Virus record (IMG/VR): IMGVR_UViG_3300046454_000696
Span: 1 to 20,470 of that record
Origin: a virus
Length of the DNA: 20,470 bases
Reading direction: 5' to 3' (one strand)
Shown here piece after piece: positions 14,662 through 20,470 of this stretch (its first letter is position 1; each line of letters begins with the position of its first letter). The position numbers and the translations under genes are program-made. The notes below the pieces were generated by a model. It was not told the DNA's origin. It searched no databases and worked only from the letters and a program-made list of their open reading frames with translations.

Positions 14662-15450
14662 ATGCCATTCAATACCAGTTCCTGGGTCTATACGCCTGCT
14701 GCCGGTGCTACCAGTGCATCCCCTGGGCAACTTATCCAATCAGCCATATGGGATGGAATTTTCACCGACCTGAGTGCTGCGCTGAACCAGTTGGGTAGCT
14801 TGCGTGTAACTACGAAGGTCTATCAGACGGCTGGGGTTACCACTTACACACCCAGTCCAAATCTTGTATTTGCTGTGGTTGAGGCACAGGGCGGTGGAGG
14901 TGGGGGTGGCGGTGCTACCGGGGCTGCTGGTGGGATAGCAAGCGGCGGTGGCGGTGCTGGTGGTGGTTTTGCCTACGCTGTTATCCCAGTATCATCGATT
15001 GGCGTAACTGTAGGGATTACTGTTGGCGCTACTGGAGCCGGGGGTGGTGCTGGCAATACTGCCGGGGTGACTGGTGGTACTTCGTCTTTTGGTGGGTTTG
15101 TCGTAGCTGCAGGCGGGAACCCAGGTGGTGGTGCTGCTGCTACAGTAGCGGCTTCTGGTGGGTTAGGAGGGGTTGGGGTTACTGGTCAAATAATGAGAAC
15201 CGGAGACGATGGCAGGATGGGGATTGCTGCCGCTATAACAACGGTTCGTGGTCCTTCAGGGGAAGGGGGCAGCAGGCCGTGGCCTGTATCTACAACCCCA
15301 GGCGTTGTGGCAGTGACCAGTGCCGTGACCGGTAATGCTGGGGACATTGCCAGTGGTGGTTCTGGTGGGCAGGCTCATGGGACTGCTGGTAACGCTGCCG
15401 GTGGTGTTGGTGGTACCGGTCAAATTTTTGTATGGGAGTATTGCTTCTAA
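14662..15450 (+). CDS. Glycine-rich tail fibre protein
   Basis: 262-residue putative tail fibre or adhesin. The N-terminal ~45 residues (SSWVYTPAAGATSASPGQLI, then IWDGIFTDLSAALNQLG) resemble the short head of many phage fibres (W-x-Y, P-G-x-x-I, D-L-x-x-x-L). A VTTKVYQTAGVTTYTP strand pair precedes a long Gly/Ala/Val-rich domain (~75-255) with an unbroken run of eight glycines (near residue 80) and many GGxGG stretches. It closes with TGQIFVWEYCF, a G-x-I-x-V-x-E-Y ending common in glycine-rich phage fibre domains. Glycine-rich loops of this kind form polyglycine-II-like receptor-binding tips in some T-even adhesins (known in that family, inferred here). It has its own Shine-Dalgarno and its stop overlaps an in-frame ATG of the next open frame. 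Confidence 0.75.
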   Translation: MPFNTSSWVYTPAAGATSASPGQLIQSAIWDGIFTDLSAALNQLGSLRVTTKVYQTAGVTTYTPSPNLVFAVVEAQGGGGGGGGATGAAGGIASGGGGAGGGFAYAVIPVSSIGVTVGITVGATGAGGGAGNTAGVTGGTSSFGGFVVAAGGNPGGGAAATVAASGGLGGVGVTGQIMRTGDDGRMGIAAAITTVRGPSGEGGSRPWPVSTTPGVVAVTSAVTGNAGDIASGGSGGQAHGTAGNAAGGVGGTGQIFVWEYCF

Positions 15451-15500
15451 TGGCCCCCAGCCCCGGACTGACTGAAATCGCAACAACCACGCTCAGAAAC

Positions 15501-15505
15501 AGGAG
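15501..15505 (+). promoter_or_regulatory. Shine-Dalgarno deciding the ATG 15513 start
   Basis: AGGAG with 7 bases to ATG 15513. It favours this start over the in-frame ATGs at 15450 and 15432, of which 15450 could only be used by coupling to the fibre stop (TAATG). Confidence 0.65.
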
Positions 15506-15512
15506 AGCTAAG

Positions 15513-16208
15513 ATGCCTATTGGCCCAACCCGCACCAAAGCACAGAAGAAAAATGTTGTGCATACCGAAATGCACAAATTCAAGGAAGGCGACCTGCATT
15601 CGGGTTCTAAGCAGGGGCCTGTTGTCAAGGACAGAAAGCAGGCTGTAGCCATTGCTATGAATGAGTCTGGGCAGTCCAAAAAAGGCAAAGAAAAGGGTTA
15701 TGACCGCAGCGGGCATTTCCCTGGCAACCCAGGCTTCAAGCGTGAAGGGAAGCCCCCGTATGGTGAGTACAATGCCGGGGCGCATGCCAAGCAGCCGCGT
15801 GGCAAGTCCATCGGCAATGCCACTGAGTTTACCGGACATAAAGCGAACCAGAACTATCAATCAGAGCTGCGTGAACATCACGGCGGCAGAGCAGGAGGCT
15901 CAGATATGGGTAAGCACCATGGCGAAGTTGCACACACCGGTCCGGCCGACCGGGGCGGTAGTGAACTGCAGGACAAAGGACCGGCCCCCGGAAATCACCA
16001 CCAGCCCGCTGGCAAGAGCCTGGGCGCTGGCCGCACCGACGTTGCCGAACACCACGTAGGGCAGAACTTTGGTGGTGTGGCACACAGCTTCCGGCCACCG
16101 GCTGCAAATATGGCATCTGGGTATGGTCACTCTATCACTCAGCGCAAGGGTCCATTACGTATGAGTGGTCATTCAGGTGCTCATAGGGTGGGACACCGTG
16201 GCAAGTAA
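15513..16208 (+). CDS. Basic DUF6496-like phage protein with His/Gly-rich tail
   Basis: 231-residue basic protein. The N-terminal ~60 residues contain KFKEGDLHSGSKQGPVVKDR followed by KQAVAIAMNESGQSKKGK, the pattern I know as DUF6496 (short phage proteins with S-G-S-x-x-G-x-x-V, R-K-Q-A-x-A-I-A and S-K). The rest (~75-231) is low-complexity and rich in Gly, His, Lys and Ala (for example GKHHGEVAHTGPADRGG), probably disordered and able to bind nucleic acid or metal. Its last ~29 residues carry a GxLRxSGxxxAHxVG motif shared with the next gene's product. The start is set by AGGAG. It sits directly before the packaging module, so a head-associated or DNA-associated role is possible; function is unknown. 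Confidence 0.7.
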   Translation: MPIGPTRTKAQKKNVVHTEMHKFKEGDLHSGSKQGPVVKDRKQAVAIAMNESGQSKKGKEKGYDRSGHFPGNPGFKREGKPPYGEYNAGAHAKQPRGKSIGNATEFTGHKANQNYQSELREHHGGRAGGSDMGKHHGEVAHTGPADRGGSELQDKGPAPGNHHQPAGKSLGAGRTDVAEHHVGQNFGGVAHSFRPPAANMASGYGHSITQRKGPLRMSGHSGAHRVGHRGK

Positions 16209-16482
16209 GAAGCCGTTCTACGCTTCTGAGCCTGCTGTGCCAGCCAAGAAATTGGCTGGGACTAACCCCGTGGGCAAAGTTGAGTCCCCTGGTGGCTTCA
16301 AGCCGATTTCAGTTCCCCTGCACCCAGGCCGTACTCATGCCCTGGGGCCGCTACTGCGACAGCCACACCCCAAGTCCCATGGTTTTGGACATAAGGCACA
16401 TCAGATACAGGGTGCGCTGCGGCTGTCTGGCGTGCCTAAAGCCCACAAAGTTGGCGTGCCCAAGACAGGTAAGAAACTGTAA
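16198..16482 (+). CDS. Small basic protein (94 aa) sharing C-terminal motif with upstream neighbour
   Basis: Proline- and lysine-rich 94-residue protein (ASKKPFYASEPAVPAKKLAG) without a recognised domain. Residues 62-86 align without gaps to the C-terminus of the preceding gene's product, 13 of 25 identical, keeping GxLRxSGxxxAHxVG. The GTG at 16198 is chosen because the sequence after it (ASKKPFY) looks like a normal start and AGGGTGGG lies just upstream; a GTG at 16165 is an alternative. It overlaps the previous gene by 11 bases and its TAA overlaps the next ATG. Function is unknown; a head-related accessory role is suggested by position only. Confidence 0.62.
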   Translation: MASKKPFYASEPAVPAKKLAGTNPVGKVESPGGFKPISVPLHPGRTHALGPLLRQPHPKSHGFGHKAHQIQGALRLSGVPKAHKVGVPKTGKKL

Positions 16483-17183
16483 TGTCCAGTGGGCACGATC
16501 ACCCTGATTGGGCCGGTTTGAGCAGTCAAGCAATTGATCGGCTGCTGAAGAACCCTGAAGTCACCAAGAACCTTTATCGGGTACAGGATATCTGCCGAGA
16601 CTACGACCTGCCCTACCTTGGCGGTTATTCAGAAAACGGGGAAATTGTTTACATAGACCGTCACTTGCCTGATGAACTGACCATAGAAGTGGATGGGCAC
16701 AAGAAAACCTTTGACCCAGCCCGGTTCATCACGATGCACGAACGGTTTGAGAAGGCAGTGATGGACGCCTGTGGCTGGGCCTACGGCCACGCACATCAGG
16801 CCGCCAACGGCTACGAACGCCGGGGTGTGCTTTCTGCTGGGCTGCCCTGGAACCCTTACAATGAAGCTCTCGAGCCATTCATCAAGGCTGATGAACACGA
16901 AGCCCTGAAGAAGGTGCCCGCCAACCTGGATATGAAGCCTTATTACGCCCCACCAGTTGATAAGGCTCTCATTGCCAGGATGGAAAAAGCTATGGGCATT
17001 GGCGAGGGCAAGCAGAATAAAAAGGATGTCGACTACAGTGACGGGCACCCCGGTTCACACTGTGGCTGGACACCAACCTGGCCAAGGTGCGCCTGCAAGC
17101 ACTTCCTTGAACCACACAGTTGTGAAAAAGTCAAAGGTTACATAGAGCCAAAGAAATGGTGTTCTCTCTACGCCCAAGATTGA
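16482..17183 (+). CDS. Hypothetical protein with HExxE helix and Cys-rich C-terminus
   Basis: 233-residue protein with two distinctive parts. The first ~150 residues contain GEIVYIDRHLPDEL, then HERFEKAVMDACGWAYGHAH and AANGYERR; H and E spacing (HExxE, later AHxxA, E) resembles a segment of phage proteins often found near portal genes, possibly metal-binding. The C-terminal ~50 residues hold six Cys: HCGWTPTWPRCACKHFLEP, HSCEKVKGYIEP and KWCSLYAQD, a C-x-C-x-x-F-x-x-P-x-x-C-x-x-V-x-G-x-I-x-P-x-x-W-C pattern that suggests a zinc- or iron-binding knuckle. Start TAATG-overlaps the previous gene. No enzymatic function can be stated with confidence. Confidence 0.68.
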   Translation: MSSGHDHPDWAGLSSQAIDRLLKNPEVTKNLYRVQDICRDYDLPYLGGYSENGEIVYIDRHLPDELTIEVDGHKKTFDPARFITMHERFEKAVMDACGWAYGHAHQAANGYERRGVLSAGLPWNPYNEALEPFIKADEHEALKKVPANLDMKPYYAPPVDKALIARMEKAMGIGEGKQNKKDVDYSDGHPGSHCGWTPTWPRCACKHFLEPHSCEKVKGYIEPKKWCSLYAQD

Positions 17184-17343
17184 AAGTGTCACTGCCTGGC
17201 AGGGCATACAATATTAATAATAGTCCTGGAGGATTTGCCAAGAACTATAAGTCTGGGCTTACCCCATACATGACGCCAGAGGCACGTGCCAGGAGCATGC
17301 AGGGGCTGTACAAAACTTGGGATGTACAATCCCGTCAACGTCA

Positions 17344-17349
17344 AGGAGA
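17344..17349 (+). promoter_or_regulatory. Shine-Dalgarno deciding the ATG 17357 start
   Basis: AGGAGA with 7 bases to ATG 17357. It is the best ribosome site in this frame; the open frame begins at ATG 17156, so a longer product cannot be excluded. If 17357 is correct, bases 17184-17356 are a 173-base gap in which I see no other gene. Confidence 0.55.
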
Positions 17350-17356
17350 GAAGGTC

Positions 17357-17773
17357 ATGGTCTTGAGCAAAAAAAGTAAGAAAAGCAAACGTAAGCGCCT
17401 CAGGTTGCGGGAAACCGTAGCCAAGGAAGCGCGTGAAATCCAGGAGCTTGCCCGCAAGAACGCTCAAGCAGCTATGATCCGAGTTGCCCAGATTGCACAG
17501 ACTTCACCCAACGAAACTGCTGCACTTGCCGCATCTGCATTGCTCTTTGAGCGTGCCTACGGCAAGGCCAGCCAGGTCAACATCAACGCAAGTCTAGACG
17601 CCAATGGCAAAGCAACCGACGTCTCCCAGAAAGAGCTTGACACCAGAATTGAGAAGGCTCTCGAGCGAATTGACAGCCTTACGCGAGGAGCGCCAAAAGC
17701 GCCTGCGCGCGAGGAACCACTTATTGACCTACGCAAGCTCGATCGAGATCCCGACAGCACCCCACTCAATTGA
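17357..17773 (+). CDS. Probable terminase small subunit
   Basis: 138-residue basic protein. A Lys/Arg-rich start (SKKSKKSKRKRLRLRE) is followed by helices (AKEAREIQELARKNAQAAMI, RVAQIAQT) and SPNETAALAASALLFERAYG-KASQ; the A-x-x-L-L-x-x-A-Y-G-K-x-x-Q pattern is typical of phage small terminase-like DNA-recognition proteins, although sequence alone does not prove it. The acidic/basic tail (RIEKALERIDSLTRG to the end) overlaps the large terminase gene by 170 bases in another frame. The position immediately before the large terminase strongly supports the role: small subunits select the pac or cos site and regulate packaging. A longer start at 17156 is possible. Confidence 0.68.
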   Translation: MVLSKKSKKSKRKRLRLRETVAKEAREIQELARKNAQAAMIRVAQIAQTSPNETAALAASALLFERAYGKASQVNINASLDANGKATDVSQKELDTRIEKALERIDSLTRGAPKAPAREEPLIDLRKLDRDPDSTPLN

Positions 17774-19277
17774 CCAAGATGATGAAAAAGAGAAGTTCAT
17801 CCCGAATACGAAGGCGTTTGGCGCACACCATTTGCTGTGGCTTGAGTGCCTCCAGAAGATTGAAGATGGCGAGATTAAACGTCTTATGGGCCTTATGCCG
17901 CCTGGAAGCGGTAAAAGCATCTATTCCAGTGTGGTATTTCCAACCCATTTTCTGGGACGTTTCCCCAAGCGATCCGTCATTATTGCGAGTTACGCCTCTG
18001 ATCTCCCGAAGAAATTTGGACGCCGTGCACGTTCAATCGTCACTCAGCCAATATACCGGCGAATCTTTGACACGACACTGAGTGAAACTTCTTCAGCGGT
18101 TGACGAATGGGCGCTGACCAACGGCAGTGAGTGGATGGCGGCCGGTATCTTGACCGGCATTACCGGCAACCGCGTTGACGGGATCATTTGGGACGACTTG
18201 ATCAAGGGCCGTGAGGCCGCAGACAGCAAGGTGCAACGGGATAAGGTTTGGGACGCCTATATGGACGACCTGCAAACCCGCCGCAAACCTACCACTTGGG
18301 AAGTTGGGATCATCACCCGCTGGCATGAGGACGACCCGGCTGGACGGATTTTGCCAACTGACTACAATGGCGAATCCGGCATGATCAAAGGACAAGATGG
18401 CAATGATTGGTATGTGGTTTGTCTCCCCGCCGTCGCAGAGCGTGACGATGACCCATTGCACCGGAAACCTGGTGAGATACTATGGCCTGAGTGGTTCACC
18501 GAAGCCCATTTTGCCCCCTTTAGACGCAATGCCCGTAGTTGGTCCGCCCTTTTCCAGCAACGTCCAGCGCCAGATACGGGGAACTACTTCGACGCTGAAT
18601 GGCTTCGGCCTTACTCACGTCTCAGTGACCCCCCTAGTGCGGTGACAGTACCCGACCGCAGCACGATGCACGTTTACGGTGCCAGTGATTACGCCGTAAC
18701 CAGCGAAGGCGGTGATTACACTGTGCATGTAGTGGTGGGGGTTGATCCGCTGAACCGTGTGTTTCTTCTTGATCTGTGGCGCAAACAAGCAACTTCCGAC
18801 AAGTGGGTTGAGGCCCTGTGCAACATGGTTGAGCAGTGGCGGCCTCTGGGATGGGCGGAAGAAACAGGACAGGTCAAGTCGGGTGTCGGGCCGTTCCTGA
18901 CCAAGCGCCTAAGGGAACGGCACCTCTACATAGCCCGTGCTCAGTTCCCTACCCGTGGTGATAAGGCAGTGCGGGCGCAGTCCATCAGGGGCAGGATGGC
19001 CATGGACGGCCTGTATGTGCCTATTCATGCCCCTTGGTACCCAGAATTCAGGCGTGAATTGCTGTCCTTCCCTGCAGGCAAGCACGACGATCAGGTTGAC
19101 GCAATTGGCTTGATTGGCCAGGTGCTGGATAAAATGGTTTCAGGCCATATGGCACCGGTAGAGCCTGAGAAGCCCAAGGTGTTGTCTACTGATCCTCTGC
19201 TTTGCACTGTGACCTTGGACGATCTGTTTGAGGCCAATGAGCACCGTGGGAAATATCACGTTTCCAGGATCCATTGA
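17604..19277 (+). CDS. terL: Terminase large subunit (packaging ATPase and nuclease)
   Basis: 557-residue large terminase that would drive DNA into the prohead with ATP and cut the concatemer. The ATPase domain has a Walker A at 98-105 (MPPGSGKS, K104) and a Walker B-like GIIWDD at 193-198, with IASYASDLPKKFGRRARSIV and an RWHEDDPAG segment typical of this family. The nuclease domain contains D362 in VYGASDYAVTSEGGDYTVHV and D495/D496/D499 in KHDDQVDAIGL, the expected acidic cluster of an RNase H-like fold. It starts at ATG 17604 with no clear Shine-Dalgarno, 170 bases inside the small-subunit gene; the in-frame N-terminal LRRLSSELTALREERQKRLR matches the usual helical lead, so this long start looks right. 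Its TGA overlaps the portal ATG. Confidence 0.9.
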   Translation: MAKQPTSPRKSLTPELRRLSSELTALREERQKRLRARNHLLTYASSIEIPTAPHSIDQDDEKEKFIPNTKAFGAHHLLWLECLQKIEDGEIKRLMGLMPPGSGKSIYSSVVFPTHFLGRFPKRSVIIASYASDLPKKFGRRARSIVTQPIYRRIFDTTLSETSSAVDEWALTNGSEWMAAGILTGITGNRVDGIIWDDLIKGREAADSKVQRDKVWDAYMDDLQTRRKPTTWEVGIITRWHEDDPAGRILPTDYNGESGMIKGQDGNDWYVVCLPAVAERDDDPLHRKPGEILWPEWFTEAHFAPFRRNARSWSALFQQRPAPDTGNYFDAEWLRPYSRLSDPPSAVTVPDRSTMHVYGASDYAVTSEGGDYTVHVVVGVDPLNRVFLLDLWRKQATSDKWVEALCNMVEQWRPLGWAEETGQVKSGVGPFLTKRLRERHLYIARAQFPTRGDKAVRAQSIRGRMAMDGLYVPIHAPWYPEFRRELLSFPAGKHDDQVDAIGLIGQVLDKMVSGHMAPVEPEKPKVLSTDPLLCTVTLDDLFEANEHRGKYHVSRIH

Positions 19278-20470
19278 TGGCCATTGATCTTGACAAACTA
19301 GCTGGTCCTAAAGGCGGCGAAGAAAGCCGACGCCTGGCCAAGTTTTGGCTGGATCAGATCAACTATGTCAAGGACAACAGTCAGCACAAGCACTGGGTCA
19401 AGCGCGGCGAAACCATTGTCAAACGCTACCGTGACGAACGCAACCGCACTGACGAAGAGGGGCAGCGCCGCTATAACGCCTTGTGGTCCAATATTGAGAT
19501 CCTGAAACCGGCGCTGTACGGCAAAACCCCATTGCCCATAGCAGAAAGAAGGTTCAAGGACCCTGACCCTACGGGCCGCGCCGCCGCGCAGATACTGGAA
19601 CGGGCGCTGCGCAATGAGATAGAAATTTGTGGGTTTCATGACGCCCTTAACGCAGCGGTCACCGACTACCTGCTGCCGGGCCGTGGTACGGTTTGGGTGC
19701 GTTATGAGCCTGAGATTGAAGAAGGCGTTTCCCTGCCACCCGAGTCCCAGACCGATATGCGGGACAGTCAGGGGGAACTGCCTGGCCGCCACACCCCACC
19801 GACCGAACAAGAAACAGAGATCACCACCCCTGGGGGACGGACCCGTCCCCGGCTGTTGAACCACGAAGAGGTTGAGCCGGAAATTGATGATGAAGCTGAG
19901 GGGCAAACCCCAGAAGAGGAAAAGCTTGAGTCCACCGGGGACAGGGTGATCCGTGAGTCCACGCCAATTGACTTCATTGAATGGTGTGACTTCTTCACTT
20001 TCCCGGTGCGTGCCCGTAACTGGACCGAAGTTACAGCAATTGGCAAGCGTGTGTACATGTCCAGGGACCAAATGAAGCGCCGTTTTGGCCCGGTCATCGG
20101 CAAAGCCATCCCCCTGGAAAAGGACACTAGGGGTGACCGCACGCAGAACACCATGCTGCAGTCAGCCGATGAAGATAAAGGGGTAGTGTACGAAATCTGG
20201 TCCAAGTCCGATAAGGATGTGTTCTGGGTGGCCATGGGGTACGATCACCTGTGTGATCGCAAGGACGACCCCCTCGAACTTGAGTTCTTCTGGCCAACGC
20301 CGCGCCCGCTGTATGCCAACCCCAGCAACAACACCCTGATCCCGGTCCCTGACTTCATTCAGTACCAGGATCAGGCTATTCAGGTAGACGAGCTGACACA
20401 GCGCATCGCCATGCTTACCAAAGCCTGCAAGATGTGCGGTGTCTACAACGCTGCAGCCAAGAGCATTCAG
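19277..20470 (+). CDS. Portal protein, 5' part (continues past window end)
   Basis: 398 codons are open to the window end without a stop. Segments match phage portal proteins: NALWSNIEILKPALYGKTPL near the start, DYLLPGRGTVWVRYEP (W140), then after an acidic insert TPIDFIEWCDFFTFPVRARN and WTEVTAIGKRVYMSRDQMKR, and later FWPTPRPLYANPSNNTLIPV with PDFIQYQDQ. Portals form the dodecameric ring at one capsid vertex through which the terminase packages DNA. Residues ~145-228 are an acidic, Pro/Glu-rich low-complexity insert (PEIDDEAEGQTPEEEKLEST) between core motifs, probably disordered. Start overlaps the terminase stop (TGATG). The C-terminal half lies outside the window. Confidence 0.85.
   Translation, partial: MAIDLDKLAGPKGGEESRRLAKFWLDQINYVKDNSQHKHWVKRGETIVKRYRDERNRTDEEGQRRYNALWSNIEILKPALYGKTPLPIAERRFKDPDPTGRAAAQILERALRNEIEICGFHDALNAAVTDYLLPGRGTVWVRYEPEIEEGVSLPPESQTDMRDSQGELPGRHTPPTEQETEITTPGGRTRPRLLNHEEVEPEIDDEAEGQTPEEEKLESTGDRVIRESTPIDFIEWCDFFTFPVRARNWTEVTAIGKRVYMSRDQMKRRFGPVIGKAIPLEKDTRGDRTQNTMLQSADEDKGVVYEIWSKSDKDVFWVAMGYDHLCDRKDDPLELEFFWPTPRPLYANPSNNTLIPVPDFIQYQDQAIQVDELTQRIAMLTKACKMCGVYNAAAKSIQ

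Noticed and set aside
15432-15512. Longer start for the DUF6496-like protein (ATG 15432 or 15450)
   Set aside because: AGGAG lies 7 bases before ATG 15513 and the family-like part begins after it. The ATG at 15450 remains possible through coupling to the fibre stop.
19298-20071. Minus-strand open frame of 257 codons opposite the portal gene
   Set aside because: The + strand frame has portal motifs and stays open to the window end; the antisense frame has none.

Overview
The window reads as part of a tailed double-stranded DNA bacteriophage genome (Caudoviricetes). Every supported gene is on the + strand, and genes are packed with short overlaps or gaps of a few bases. The right end holds a packaging module (probable small terminase, large terminase, portal), and the middle holds a series of fibre, spike and virion-surface genes. 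The tailspike and the sugar-related enzymes suggest a host with a surface polysaccharide, probably Gram-negative, but nothing in the sequence names the host. I found no tRNA, rRNA, CRISPR array, integrase, insertion sequence or convincing factor-independent terminator.

Bases 26-4832 form an accessory metabolic block. It contains a CgeB-like glycosyltransferase, a 66-residue protein of unknown role, a radical SAM/SPASM enzyme, an HNH endonuclease and an acetolactate-synthase-like ThDP enzyme, linked by stop/start overlaps of 1-8 bases. An AT-rich tract (about 1560-3240; sampled 30-50% GC against 60-68% just outside) starts inside the radical SAM gene, covers the HNH gene and ends inside the ThDP gene. 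It looks like a transferred or gene-converted segment centred on the endonuclease.

Bases 4851-9260 hold the most striking gene. It encodes a 1457-residue protein with 24 copies of a Trp-containing motif (TGxxVWLAPTQT) in an array almost free of charged residues. Its perfect Shine-Dalgarno sequence lies 27 bases from the ATG, but a 6-bp stem with a GAAA loop between them would shorten the effective distance to about 9-11 bases. This resembles the arrangement described for phage T4 gene 25.

Bases 9263-12796 encode a probable lectin-fold virion protein, a pectate-lyase-fold tailspike, another virion protein and two small proteins. A SPINDLY-type TPR O-GlcNAc-transferase-like enzyme follows (12805-14529), then a 40-residue protein and a glycine-rich fibre (14662-15450). 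An O-glycosyltransferase so close to a very Ser/Thr-rich fibre suggests that the virion is glycosylated. The upstream glycosyltransferase, radical SAM and ThDP enzymes could supply or extend the sugar. That link is inference.

Bases 15513-20470 carry a basic DUF6496-like protein, a smaller protein sharing its C-terminal motif, a Cys-rich protein, a probable small terminase, the large terminase (170-base out-of-frame overlap with the preceding gene) and a portal gene cut off by the window end.
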